Part shown: positions 1 to 11,080 of the stretch, piece by piece
How positions within the stretch are numbered: position 1 is the stretch's first letter
Layout: the number at the start of each line of letters is the position of its first letter
From: Periconia sp. R9002
Taxonomy: Eukaryota > Ascomycota > Dothideomycetes > Pleosporales > Periconiaceae
DNA: 64,000 bases
Assembly (NCBI GenBank): GCA_023627715.1
Contig: JAMAHW010000092.1
Coordinates: forward strand, 114,996 to 178,995
Direction of reading: 5' to 3'
Made by a program: the position numbers and the translations under genes
The notes under the pieces: model-generated
Told to the model about the DNA's origin: nothing
Seen by the model: the letters and a program-made list of their open reading frames with translations, nothing else
Database searches by the model: none

Positions 1-393
1 GGTGCTTTTGGGGAGTGATTGTTGTCATTCAAGGTAAGTAGGTATGATTTTTCGTTTCGTGCATTCTGGGTACCAAGTATCTCTCTTACATGGCGCCTAC
101 CATTGTAGCTATTGACGAAGAATTTTTACAGGGAGTTACTAGATGGCACACGGCAGATCGCGCGGTTCGATGTCCCCGGTGTAGGATGTATGTCGCTGCA
201 TAGTGATGTTGAGGCCGCGATGGATACGATTGAGAAGATCAGAGTACTGGAGAGGAGGTATGGAGTTCACGTGGCGCTTGCGCACGATGCAGCGTGGATG
301 AAGGAGGGGAAGGATACGGTGTTGATGGGGTTGTTAAGTGACGAGATGAGGAAGACCGTAGGAGAGCAGATTGGAAAGGGCGAGGTTGTATAA
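1..393 (+). CDS. Metallo-beta-lactamase-fold hydrolase (lactonase-like), 3' end only
   Basis: Only the last part of the gene lies in the window. An upstream exon ends at 33 and encodes a fragment reading VLLGSDCCHSR, which fits the buried Asp/His strand seen in AHL-lactonase-type MBL proteins. A 98-bp intron (34-131, donor GTAAGT, acceptor TTTACAG) joins in phase to 132-393. The final exon includes VHVALAHDAAWM, which resembles the last beta strand and histidine region of MBL-fold hydrolases. The catalytic HxHxDH motif would lie outside the window, so activity cannot be judged. The family assignment rests on a short C-terminal piece and is moderately sure; the substrate is unknown. Confidence 0.6.
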
Positions 394-2199
394 AGAGCTA
401 TATTTGTAGGTTGTTGGCGAGATAATATTTTCCGTACGAAATATAGAGGAGTGAAAGAAAGAAGATAAATCTTCCTTTTGCACACATACTACTAAATTGC
501 AACATTTGAAGGACGCTTGAATATGTCCGTGAAACTACCTTTCACAGTTAAATAAGACGCGTGGTTTATCAGTAGAAGCGAGGTGATCTCTACAAACGAG
601 ATGGAGATGGTGAGTTTCAAAAAAGGGACATTCGTGTACCTAGTTGTCTCGCTGGTGGCCTAGACGATGAGTTGATCCCTTTTTCCCAATTGGCGCCCTA
701 GCGATTACGTGGTTTGCCCAGATTAAAACATGATCAGTATTTTAGGCGGTGTGTACTATTGGACTTGGATCTGACTGACTTTTTTCCCGTAACCTTAGTA
801 AGCTTCTGGGCCCAGGGAAGAATCGTAATTGGATTTGTGTTGCGTACGCTGATATGGCCTGTGCTACATCGTAGATCCTCCGCTCGAGCGTAGGGCAGAT
901 CTCTAGAGATCTTGAAATGTTCAGCTAACCGTTGTTCGGAGAGATAATCTAAGCACTAGTTCCGCGCATTGGTAGGATTAGTGTGGCTGCAAACGATTGG
1001 TATTGTCCGTTGGGCATTCAACATTGGTCAACTCACATACTGTGGCGTCCCCCAACCTCAAGGGCCAGGCTCTCGGGAGTAGGTCAGAATCGGAAATCAA
1101 GGCAGCAAACACAATTGGCGAAAACCAAGAGACTTAGTTTTATTATACTTGAAGACTTGTATTATTACTGAAGCACCACATGCACAAAAACTATTTATTG
1201 TAAAGAATTCTATGCTCTTAAGATATTCGCATCTTTGGTCTTTGCCCAACAGCCATGTATGCGGTAGCCCTCGCATTTACGAAAATAAGAGAGCAAAGAG
1301 AAATAGAGCATAAAACTTGTGAAGCTAGATGGAGTGAGATCTAAAGGCTTAATAGTCGTATGAATTTTAGTTTTAGATATTTTCTGTGTCAGGAATACCT
1401 ATTTGTCTATAATAGACAGGTCTATCAATAAAAATCATCCCCGTGTCCAACATTCTCGAGACAAAGTATGTTACATCTGTTTCCCTTTCCGTAATCCATA
1501 CAATTGAGGAGGCACATCGGAATGGAGCATCGTTATTTTTTAAACCATCGTTCTCGACGTGAAGCATTACCAACAGAATCTGGTTCTTTTCTGTGTTTGA
1601 TTTTTCCGGTCAGGGCAGAGGCCATGCAGGGGTGCACAGGCTCTGACATCAGATATGAGACGAACCAATCAATAGCAGGCTTCAGCCAGTCAAGCTGACT
1701 GGCGCCCACGGTGCAGTTCGATTGTCCGTCCTACGGAGTTGCGCTGCCCGCACATTGGGTGCGCCATGGCCAGATGTCGATTAATAGCGCGGGATAATCA
1801 AGTGGTCAAGCCAACACGGCGCCCACATCATGCAGTATCCAAACGTCTGCTGTTAAAAGAACAGTCTTTTCTCTTAGCTGTCGCCGTTCGAGCTCACCTC
1901 TGAGGCTGTGACGTTCCTTAGCACTGCCGTTACATTCTCCCGCTGAGGCTGATTCTTTTGCGCCAACTACCTCAACACTTCTTCTGCACGGCTGGCGCCT
2001 CTGCTGCTACATTGTTATTTCACGAGAAACTGACTACAAATCTTGCGTGCAAGTCCTCTTCTCTCTTATATGAAGTTCTCAGCTGAACGCTCAGTCTAGT
2101 CGGTCCATCAACTCGCATTCCATTTTCAAGCACCGATCAACACGCCAAGAGTTGACTGCAAAGGCTACCCACGAACAGAACAACACTGAGACCACGACG
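394..2199. other. Intergenic, no gene seen
   Basis: Only short overlapping frames without domain signal or convincing codon pattern occur here. The last ~300 bases are the likely promoter and 5' UTR of the HET gene that follows. Confidence 0.5.
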
Positions 2200-3858
2200 A
2201 TGAGACTAATAAATGTTTGGACGTGGAAGTTGGAGGAGTTTGACAATACGGCTTCCACCCCGCCCTACGCCATTTTGTCTCACACTTGGGGTCAACCAGA
2301 GAAGGGAGAAGGAGAGGTCACGTTTGAAGACATGAAAAACGAGCTCTGGAAAACGGACCCGAAAAAGCGATACGGAGCCAATAAGATAAAAATGACCTGC
2401 AAGCTTACTGACGATGAATTCAAACTCTCATATGCTTGGGTAGACTCGTGTTGTATAGATAAGTCAAGCAGCGCGGAGCTCACCGAGGCCATCAATTCCA
2501 TGTTCAAGTGGTATCAGAAAGCTGCTGTCTGTATAGCGTACCTAGCGGACTGGGCTAATGAAGATACCTCTTTTAGCCATTGTCGTTGGTTTACTAGAGG
2601 TTGGACCTTGCAGGAACTTATCGCACCGTCTCAGGTACTCTTTTTCGACATGGGTTGGAATTTCAGAGGAGGGAAAAGAGAGATCAGTGAAGCGCTTCAC
2701 AGCGTGACTAAAATCGACGAAGACGTCTTAAGGGGTATCACGTCGGTCTACGATATCCCAGTCGCTGTTAGAATGTCATGGGCCGCATTTAGGGAAACGA
2801 AACGAGAAGAGGATATAGCATATTCTCTACTGGGCCTATTTGACACGCACATGCCAATGCTTTATGGGGAAGGACAGAAAGCATTTTTGAGATTACAAGA
2901 GCAGATCATTCAAGACAATGCGGACATGTCGATATTTGCGTGGAAAGCGCTTCCAGAAAACGGGCAATATTATACTGGAATATTTGCACCGTCCCCGAAA
3001 GAATTCGCCGATGCGTTTAAGATGCCACGGATACCGCAAATTGATTTATCTTCCGAATCCGAGTTTTTCGTATCAAACCGTGGCGTACAGTTCACGGCAC
3101 CAATATTAGGGTCTGGAAATAACGATGTCCAGGACTTTGTCTTACCCGTATTTCGTACTAACCGCGCCTTTGCCTCGGTCGATCTTGGAGAGACTTATGC
3201 AGGGTACGGAATAATCCTTTGTTGCATAGGCCGACAAACCTACGTCCGCGTCCATGCAAACTCGTTCCAGACGGTTTCATTCGATTTAAGAAATGTGCGG
3301 TCCACAAAATTTCGGGTGCTCAAAACTCTCTCGGTGGCCCACACAGGGGCTCTCGAGACGCGAACTCTGCACATAAAAACCACAAAAGCGTTTCAAGATT
3401 CGGACATTCACATTGTTACAGGACCGCAAACAGAGCTGAAACATACTGCGTTTACCCGTAGAGTCTTCGCAGACAGGCCCGAGTACGTTGAAGCAAGCTT
3501 GCGGCTTGAGTCGAGATCGTCAGCGAGCGCATCATCTCTTGTGTTGTTATTCCAATACAGGAGCCTCTCATCCAAGACGTTTTTTCACGGTTACTGGAAG
3601 TTCCGCATACTTAGAGCCGAAGACTATGATCACCAAAGACACCATGCGATGACTGGGTTTCCGGCCCTTGACTCTGCTTTCGAGATGGCCATGGAAAGCT
3701 CGGGGAAGTATCTGGTACAGCGCGAGAACTTTGAGTTGTCCACCATTGATGACCAACTATATCCTGGTATTTTGTTAATTGAGCTAGAGAAAAGCTGTGG
3801 CGAGGAAAGAGAAGGATCCTTCGCGGTAACGTTAAATGTTCGATCAGACATATTTTGA
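2200..3858 (+). CDS. HET-domain (heterokaryon incompatibility) protein
   Basis: A single uninterrupted exon of 552 codons. The start is the ATG at 2200 (MRLINV), which matches the usual start of this HET subfamily; the frame is open a little further upstream but without an ATG. HET-domain blocks occur in order: YAILSHTWG near residue 23, WVDSCCIDK with SAELTEAINSMF around residue 85, FTRGWTLQELIAP near residue 132, then MSWAAFRETKREEDIAYSLLGLFD and a YGEG..AFLRLQ block. This is the same subfamily as the broken gene at 37098-38898. HET proteins act in the cytoplasm, triggering growth arrest or cell death after non-self recognition. The C-terminal ~300 residues are not recognised. The gene looks intact. 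Confidence 0.92.
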   Translation: MRLINVWTWKLEEFDNTASTPPYAILSHTWGQPEKGEGEVTFEDMKNELWKTDPKKRYGANKIKMTCKLTDDEFKLSYAWVDSCCIDKSSSAELTEAINSMFKWYQKAAVCIAYLADWANEDTSFSHCRWFTRGWTLQELIAPSQVLFFDMGWNFRGGKREISEALHSVTKIDEDVLRGITSVYDIPVAVRMSWAAFRETKREEDIAYSLLGLFDTHMPMLYGEGQKAFLRLQEQIIQDNADMSIFAWKALPENGQYYTGIFAPSPKEFADAFKMPRIPQIDLSSESEFFVSNRGVQFTAPILGSGNNDVQDFVLPVFRTNRAFASVDLGETYAGYGIILCCIGRQTYVRVHANSFQTVSFDLRNVRSTKFRVLKTLSVAHTGALETRTLHIKTTKAFQDSDIHIVTGPQTELKHTAFTRRVFADRPEYVEASLRLESRSSASASSLVLLFQYRSLSSKTFFHGYWKFRILRAEDYDHQRHHAMTGFPALDSAFEMAMESSGKYLVQRENFELSTIDDQLYPGILLIELEKSCGEEREGSFAVTLNVRSDIF

Positions 3859-4511
3859 AGATATAGAAATTGTGAAAGTCAGAACAATATTAGGCCTCAA
3901 TGATTGACACGATCCAAATGAAATAAGAACACAAATAAAATCTGGAACCATCAAATTTGTGAACAGCGCATATGAGGTCCAACTAGCCTGCCTGTGTCGC
4001 TACCTAGGTAACAATACTCTGCGATGATTCATGAGATCCAACTAGATGGTTGGAACGACTTGAGATAATCGTTGGCACGAAACAAAGGGTTGTTGAGATG
4101 AGCGTAATCTCATTGAAATGCCTTAGGATTAAATAAAGCAGCGTTGACCGGCAACCAATATCCGTTCATGGCAGCCTTGTCGGATTCGAAGATAGGAAAT
4201 AGCTCAGTGAGTGACCCCGACAGTTTATAGTCAATACAGGGTTCGTCTGTTCGTAAGGAAAGTAAGTGGCAGTTAAACATAAGGCCACGAGCGATGCTAT
4301 CGTGAGAACTTTAGAGGCGGTGGGGAAGGTAGTTGTGGCTCATCGAATGGTTTCTTGGCTTGGAGAAACCGTCGGCGATCGGCATCGGCTGACTCTGAAG
4401 GGTCGGTAAACTTGAATTATGAAAGTGATAAATAGATGGCCCATAGTGAGAGGTATTTCTCGTATTATGCAGGAGAGAGTTTTGATCATGATGGTTGTTA
4501 AATTCACTGAG
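3859..4511. other. Intergenic between convergent genes
   Basis: This 653-bp stretch separates the 3' ends of the HET gene and the 7TM gene. No coding or RNA feature was recognised. Confidence 0.5.
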
Positions 4512-6208
4512 CTACACGCCATTCTGGTTTGGCGTCTCCTCGGGAATCGGCGACGGTCGGGCTACAGCCTCAGGTTTGCGGATCGATGACAGGCTTAGGG
4601 CGCTCCAAGATGTTTTCGCTCGCGATGATGTAGGTCTAGCGGAACCAGTTGAGCTGGAGGGTACTTCGGGGTCTCTCGTGCCATTGGTAGTACGGAAGAA
4701 AGGCAGTAGGCCGAACATTCTTTTGTTGTTGTCTCTGCGGAACATTCGGGGCACGAAAGTTTTATACATCTTTCGTTGAAAAGGCTTTGTAGTGCCGAAG
4801 ACTATGAAGGCAAGCATGCTGGGTGAGACTCCTGTGAGGTAGCCTCGAACTGAAGACAGAGCGCGTTTCCTGGAAAGATCGGGCTCTGACCGGAGAGCGC
4901 TTTCCACTACATGGCCCCTTGCTGAGATTCGCGGTGTGACACTGTAGTATTCGAAGACGCTGAGATATAGTTAGATTGTGTAATTTGTAACACCCTCGAG
5001 GGAAAACGAAAACTAGCATATTTTGCCTGGTGTGTGGCCATAGACATACCAGAGTAATATAAAAGTAAGGAAGAGCCGAATGAGAAGCCAGCTGTCGTAT
5101 GACCCATTAGAATTCTTCTTCCTGTCGTTTGTAGCCCTGAATGGGGCGCCACTCCTTCTGAACATAGAGGATCTGGAGGCTGAGATGCCGTCGGTGCCAA
5201 AAGAGATACTGCCCCATGTTCTTAGCTGCCAGCGATTTTGCGTGTACTTGCAAAGTATCATCACAAGTAAAATACACGCCCCTGCCAAACTAAGTAGAAC
5301 TACGATGATTTGAGTTAACAAATGCGCATTTATGATTGATGTTCACATGTATCACGAGAGCACATACCCTGTAGATTGGCAATCATCAAATAGGTCAAGA
5401 AGTGAAGTTGAACCGGTTTCGCTTGTAGCAGACCAATCATGATCAAAGCAAGGAAGATTGGTAATGTTCTTCCTGTAATTGATATAACGCGCAAAATATG
5501 TGTCTCCTTGGCCCACCAGCCATATAGAGATGACGCGACAAAGAGAACGCTGATAGACAGGTCAGTAACAAAGTCACCACATCAGTTTGTGGTGGCAAAG
5601 GAAACACGTACAAGAAGAACACTAATGTGGATTCTACCGTGAACGCGAAAATGCCTGGTATAACTCAATTGTTAGTGCCACCATAATATTGAGAATATTG
5701 TGCACAAAACAGCAGTGCTGCTACGAGACAGCGTTCTGGGCATAGGCGCTACAATCTGCTGGACCAAGCGCGTCAGATTGCGTGGGGCGGCAGACACGAG
5801 TATCTGCGACACGGGTTGACAAGATGAGACGTACGGATATACGACAACACCAACTTGAAGCCGAAAATTCCCTTCTGATATTGGACCTCTGCATTTTCGG
5901 AGTGCTCTTTGCCATAGAGATATTGCTGTATCATGATGTCCCTCCAGAAGGCATAGTCATAAAACTGTTGGATGATGCTCGAGCAGGTACCGATGGCGGT
6001 GAAATATGCAATAAATGCAGTATCTTCACGAGAAGTTAGCAAGTATCAGACACCATCGTCATGATTGCCTCAACATACAGCTTTTGGTTTCGTTGTGCGT
6101 CCAGAGCAGCCATAACAATATACAGTTCGCGACGAGGCAGAGAATCGAGTAGAAGAGGCATCCGACAGCGTCGCCCAGAACGCTATCAGGTAATTGAAAT
6201 ACCGTCAT
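4512..6208 (-). CDS. Seven-transmembrane fungal membrane protein, 7 exons
   Basis: Seven exons were assembled on the minus strand: 6208-6079, 6023-5835, 5735-5706, 5654-5612, 5549-5368, 5299-5050 and 4941-4512. Phases close exactly, giving 417 residues. Introns have GTATGT/GTACGT-type donors (one weaker GTGCAC at 5705) and branch sites such as TGCTAAC. The start at 6208 (MTVFQLPD) leads straight into the first helix (residues ~12-32). Hydrophobic segments follow near residues 45-60, 108-135, 165-185, 190-215 and 255-275, and a last helix lies before KPFQRKMYKTF. The tail of ~80 residues is hydrophilic and Ser/Pro-rich. The layout suits a fungal receptor-like or integral membrane protein of the plasma membrane. 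I recognise the architecture but cannot name a characterised family; the ligand is unknown. Confidence 0.72.
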
Positions 6209-7959
6209 CTCTCAAAATCATGAGAAAACTGTCATAACATGGCGCTGAGAGGAGCGGCGGCCCTGGATTGACGGGCAGGTTTGGATGTTGATGTCGCACA
6301 ATTTGAGGTGAGTGATGGACGAGTGTGCGGACGATCTTGGGGTGATTAGTCGGGCGAAAGTAATCCCCACTAGATGGAGACTCCAGGGATGATAACGACA
6401 TAGGTACCCCCACGTGCTCATTGGCCCATACCTGGGCCGCCCGGCAACCACTCTTAATTCTCACGCTATCCCAGCCTACGGGACATGACAGCGGGTCCCT
6501 GCATGAAAGAGGAAGGCCTGGCTAGGTAGAGATCTGGTGTGCACGAATCGAGTTGCTGTCTCAGCGTTGCCTAGATCAGCGCAGAGATACGGCAGTCCCA
6601 ACAGCAATAACATGAGCACGGCAAGAAATATTGCATCGAAGGAGCGGTGCTAACCTGGGATGGTTCTACATCCGTCATGACACAGTTGAGTGTTGCAAAG
6701 CACTTTTCCTGTGTCATGCATATCTGAGTCCGTTGTTACAATAGGTACATGTCACCCGCTTTAGTTTCTTATTCAATTCTCTAAACTATATTGATTAGCA
6801 AGGGTCCCTTTCCGGGATTGGGACAAATCGATACTATGATCTAGCAATTCACGGGCAGATGTCGCGCCCTCACGGACCATGCAACAACATGTCGATGCAA
6901 AGTGCGGGGTTCCAAATTGCGGCTCCAGTAAACACTGAGCCCCGGTGAGGATGCAACGGATGGTATTGTAACAGCCGTTGAACTAGCAGAGTGATATCCC
7001 ATTCGGACCGAGTTAGTTGAGTTTCTTGGCGGATCCTCACTCTCAATAAAGCAGGAGAACGGAGTACTGACCGCCGGAGACGCCAGATATACGAGAACGG
7101 TCAAGTACGTTAAGCCACCGCTGCACTAGTACTTTTTCCATCACCCCTGGAATCGATTCTCGCTCGCCAATGTCTCGTATGAGCCAATTTTCAGTGAATC
7201 CGGGGTGCGTAGTCGCATGTCAGAGGGCTGAATCATGTTCAACCAGGATATACCGGAAAGGGTGCTTGTTTGGGCTGGGAGGTGGGAAAAGTTTCCACCT
7301 ACCTATCGGGCCGAATTTTGGAACCTGAAAAATACGGCAGTCGTTTGGAGTATCATGGCAGAATCGTCTGTCATCTAGATAATAGAGGTATTGCTTCAGA
7401 GCGCGAATCCTGCCCGTTGAGTACGGATCACCACCCCTCAAATCGAATGTTGACTGATTTAAGGGAAAAACTCCCCGCCGTTTACCACCTAAGTTCTCAT
7501 TAATCTTACTGTTTCTGGCAAACAATCAACAGTGATTACTTCAGTGAAACTTAGCGCCCTATACAGTTTTCTTCCCTGCGCGTACCGCTGTCAAGTTTCC
7601 GAACAAAATGCATAGCATCAGTCCATTGGAGCACATTACAGGAAGATAAGACAGAGTAGTCACGTTGTATTGCGATAGGGTTTTCAAATACTATCAGCGC
7701 TCCCTTGTTGCTAAAAAGCATAATCCCATTGCTGGAGGCCGTCCCATCCTAATTCTTCGATATTTACTATCTTAACTTCCACTTTCCACATTGTGTTGGT
7801 ATCTTTTCCAAAGTTTAACCAGAGCAGCGGCATAGCTATATTATCATGCACTATACACCGCGTACCAGACTCATCCCAATAACCTTCTTTTGCATTCATC
7901 GTAGTTGCGCCTCAAGAATAACCTATCACCTATGTCCCTATCTTGCTCAACGCGACAGC

Positions 7960-8530
7960 CGTATTTAAGACTTCTTTCTAATTTAGAAAATAGAAAATAT
8001 CAAAAAACATTGCTATAAGTATAACATCAAGGCTACCACTCAACTAGTATAACCATTCAGAATTTTGTCGTAGCGAGCTACTAGTAGGGTAGCTTCTAGC
8101 CTCCGCTTAAATAAATTCTACTAGTAGTGAAACAGCGTTATAAAAGAAATTTAGACCCAAGTTATATATCTCTCAAGATACGTCTAGGGTATATAGGTAA
8201 GTTAGCTTTACGCCCTTAATACCCGCCACCCTCCTAATTTCCTATCCTATACTATGATGCAAATTAGCTAAGATCCAATTTTACCTACTATAGATATTAT
8301 AACTTACCCACAACCCATATCCAGTACGATCTCACCCTTTTAAGCCCTCTTCTGCACAACCTCTTCCTACTACCCTATTAAGCTAAATATTCCAGGTAGA
8401 GCAAACCACTAAAGCCCATAACATAGATAAGCATTAAGCGTCTATATCTTCTCTCTTAAATTATACAGCGCATATATAAGATCTTTCTCTTCCAATCCAG
8501 TAGCCTCGATAAAAAAGTCACAGGTTTATG
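7960..8530. repeat. TA-rich segment, possible RIP-mutated relic
   Basis: This stretch is dominated by TA dinucleotides and pyrimidine-purine alternation such as CTACTAGTAG and CTATAGATATTATAA, with no open frame. Its base use differs sharply from neighbouring sequence. That is the expected look of a repeat altered by repeat-induced point mutation (CpA to TpA). No parent element can be identified from the window. Confidence 0.4.
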
Positions 8531-8835
8531 TAAGCTTACGACTAATAGAAGGCGTGTACTATGCTACATCTGTGCTGACTGTCTAGGGAAAGCAATGATC
8601 GAAAATACGAGTGAGGGGAGAGGCGCGGCGGAGATGCGATCCGTCTATGCGTTTTGGCCCATAGGGTGGCAGAGGTGAGGGTCGGAGTTTGGTCACTCGA
8701 CGTGTTACTGTCGATGACCGGTGCGATGGGTTTTTGGTGTTGGACATCGTTGTGTTTCAACGGAAGTGAGGCGAAGTTTCAGTGTGATGGGAGTGAAGAG
8801 TGAGCTCATCAATGCACTTTATATATGATCCAGCC

Positions 8836-9054
8836 GTAGAACTTGAAATGAGTAAGATTTGAGGAGTGGGTAAACGCCTGCCTGATTTCGTGCATTCGCC
8901 CGTCCTGCAGGCCGCACGCTGCTCTATTTTTAGTTATCTTTGACCAATAGCGGCTTATAAATTCTACGGTGGTAGAACTGTGTAACACTTGATGACTGGG
9001 TAAACACCTGCCTGTTTTCGTACGTTTACCAGTACTGCAGGCAGTACGCCGCCC
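8836..9054. repeat. Imperfect tandem repeat, two ~130-bp units
   Basis: Two similar blocks start with GTAGAACT near 8836 and 8972. Their cores at 8861-8924 and 8991-9054 are exactly 130 bp apart. Shared text includes CTGGGTAAAC-like starts, CCTGCCTG, TTTCGT and CTGCAGGC; many differences are transitions. The second unit contains a perfect inverted repeat GTACTGC-AG-GCAGTAC near 9032-9047. Confidence 0.6.
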
Positions 9055-9183
9055 TTGCTTCTTTCAGAAATGCATGTAGTATCACTCTGAATCTAAAAAT
9101 TTACTCACCTCTTATACCTGTCACAAAATTATGATTCTCCAGAGCGATTCAGTGAAATAAAAGGAAACCAAGTCCTCGAGCTA

Positions 9184-9270
9184 GGTAAAACTATCCATGA
9201 AATTGAATTTGATCCTCACAGAGTATCGCTACCCTGGGTATCGACACAGGTGGAGGGTAAAACTATCCAT
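9184..9270. repeat. 15-bp direct repeat flanking a dispersed-repeat fragment
   Basis: GGTAAAACTATCCAT occurs at 9184-9198 and 9256-9270. Between them, at about 9217-9250, lies a fragment similar to the dispersed repeat also found at 23894-23972 and 57470-57552. Confidence 0.55.
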
Positions 9271-9294
9271 AGTTGACCATCTTGCGTTCTAGTC

Positions 9295-10125
9295 TCAATG
9301 TCTTGTACGCAGATCCCTTAGTACCTCTGCAGCACTCTTGTATCGTAAATCCCAGCAGCCTCTAATCACGTCTCCGCCCTGCAGATTAGATACATCCGGA
9401 AATTTGCCCTCTTTGAATAGTTTGTCCACTTCGTCCCAATAGGCAGTCATCTCTTCAGATAAAGGACTAGGTGGTGGGCCGTTTCTGAAAGGCCAGTATC
9501 CAGTCATAATCACATAGAGAATGGATCCTAAGCTGAAGATATCGGTGGCTGGTTCGGACACCCAGTCGTCACCGATCCTTGGGTCAAAGAAAGGTGTATC
9601 AGGCATGTGCCCTCCGTCCAGTCCCAGCACTTCGCACGTTGAACTGCCAAAATCGCAAAGTCACAGATCGACCGATTGCTCATCTGATTTATGCACGAGG
9701 AAGTTTTCGGGGCGCATATCTGAGTGGATCACACCGTGCTCATGTATATGTGTAATCGCTTCAGCTGCCTGCTCGGCCAATCTCCAACGTAAAGAAGCAT
9801 CTATTGTCTTATTCTGCGAGTCGATGAAACTCTGCAAATTCCCATGATTTGCTTCGCTGAGCAAGATGCCGTTGCCTGAAATCCCATGATATCTATTCAT
9901 GAAGCTTAGCCAATTTTTCTTCCGTAAGTTATGAATGGTGCGAACGAACGGAACAATTCTCGGATGAGGACCCAGTCTCTCAAGGATTTGCGCCTCGATG
10001 TCGAATTCGAACTTGAAACCGTCTTCGCGGTCCCCTTTCCAAAGCTTAGTAGGCGACTTTAGGACGCGCCCGGGGCTCACACGAAAAAATTGTGAAGTTC
10101 GTCCGAGACAAGGTAGTTCTTCCAT
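9295..10125 (-). pseudogene. Protein kinase gene broken by one in-frame TGA
   Basis: The minus-strand frame from ATG 10125 runs through a protein-kinase-like domain to a stop at 9661-9663, then continues in the same frame to 9295. The first part has VLKSPTKLW (likely ATP-binding Lys strand) and the catalytic loop HSDMRPEN around residue 140. Immediately after the TGA come LCDFG (the Mg-binding DFG), then DWVSEPATDIFSLG and GYWPFRNG, i.e. the activation segment and C-lobe. The stop replaces the residue in DL-x-LCDFG, where related fungal kinases commonly have Arg, so a CGA to TGA change would explain it. Truncation before DFG should abolish activity. A spliced rescue would need a ~29-nt intron and would remove the DFG, so it is unlikely. 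Readthrough or a sequencing error are alternatives. Confidence 0.78.
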
Positions 10126-11080
10126 ATTACTTGTGCGGGGTGCAATTGTATGACAGAATGGGGGTCGAACTCATTGTTATATACGAGCATGAGGCCCGTG
10201 CGCAGCCCCTTGCTTTTTGTGGCACAGTCAATCACGAGTCTCACAATGCATAGTTAAAGCGAGCAGGTGGGTAGCTCCAAAGATTTTTCTTTATTGATAA
10301 CATGATAAACGAATGACCTGTTGTTGAATTTTCCGTAAGTTCGTCCAGAATCTTAGGCTTAGAGTCTGTGGCTATCTCAGTCAGATGTTATATTATGCAG
10401 GTATAGTTGAAATCTTCCAAGGTTGGGTTGAGGAGCGCTCCAACTTTACTTCAACTCACATTGATAGAAGCTATCTCTCCAGCATTAACGTTGATAGCCC
10501 TCGTTGAAGCGGAAGCCCAAGACCTATTTGCCCAGCACAACATCAGGACGTACCACGAGTCCCAAGCAAAGGGAATCAAAACACTTTCCATACACACACA
10601 AACAGGCGGCCTCAATATCTTCAGGTAGGACAAGCACACACATTAAAACAGCGCGTTCGCCCTTCACGTTCACCACAATAGCGCATGCAAGAGAATCCAT
10701 CGTAGCGTGTACGTCGCGAAGTTTGTCAAAAAGTAGATTGCATTGCTTATCCAAAGAATGCATTCTGGCCGTTGAACATGGATCATCACTGCAAAAATTA
10801 TCCGACTTAGTTCAAGAGCCAAAAAGAAAAAACATACAACAGCAGGTATTCGCTAGTGGTCACCCACCTAACTACTAATCCGCCGGTACCATGCTTAAGT
10901 ACAGCTGAGCGGACGGGAAGCTCTGTTTTCATGGTCCTATGGTCGTATGTGATGGATATCTTCGTGACCAGGATTCATATACACAAGCGTTCGCCCCCTT
11001 TTCGTGCCTTGCATTCTCATTTGATTTTCCGCGATCGCAATCATCTCTTCGTAATTTCCAACCGTCTTCATACTAGTTTT
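10126..11080. other. Intergenic between two pseudogenes
   Basis: Several short frames on both strands occur around 10450-10880, but none shows a recognised domain. This could be further degraded coding sequence. Confidence 0.4.

Larger units (their letters stand above)
6209..9294. other. Gene-free repeat-bearing region
   Basis: About 3.1 kb without a convincing gene. Short open frames around 6841-7104 and 7220-7525 lack an ATG at their ends and show no domain. The right half holds the TA-rich segment, the tandem repeat and the direct repeat listed separately. Confidence 0.5.

Noticed and set aside
9635..9663. A 29-nt intron removing the TGA in the kinase gene
   Set aside because: Too short for a fungal intron, and it would also remove the DFG motif.
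10407..10878. Overlapping ORFs on both strands 3' of the HET relic
   Set aside because: No recognised family, no convincing start, and the two strands look equally good; probably degraded or random.
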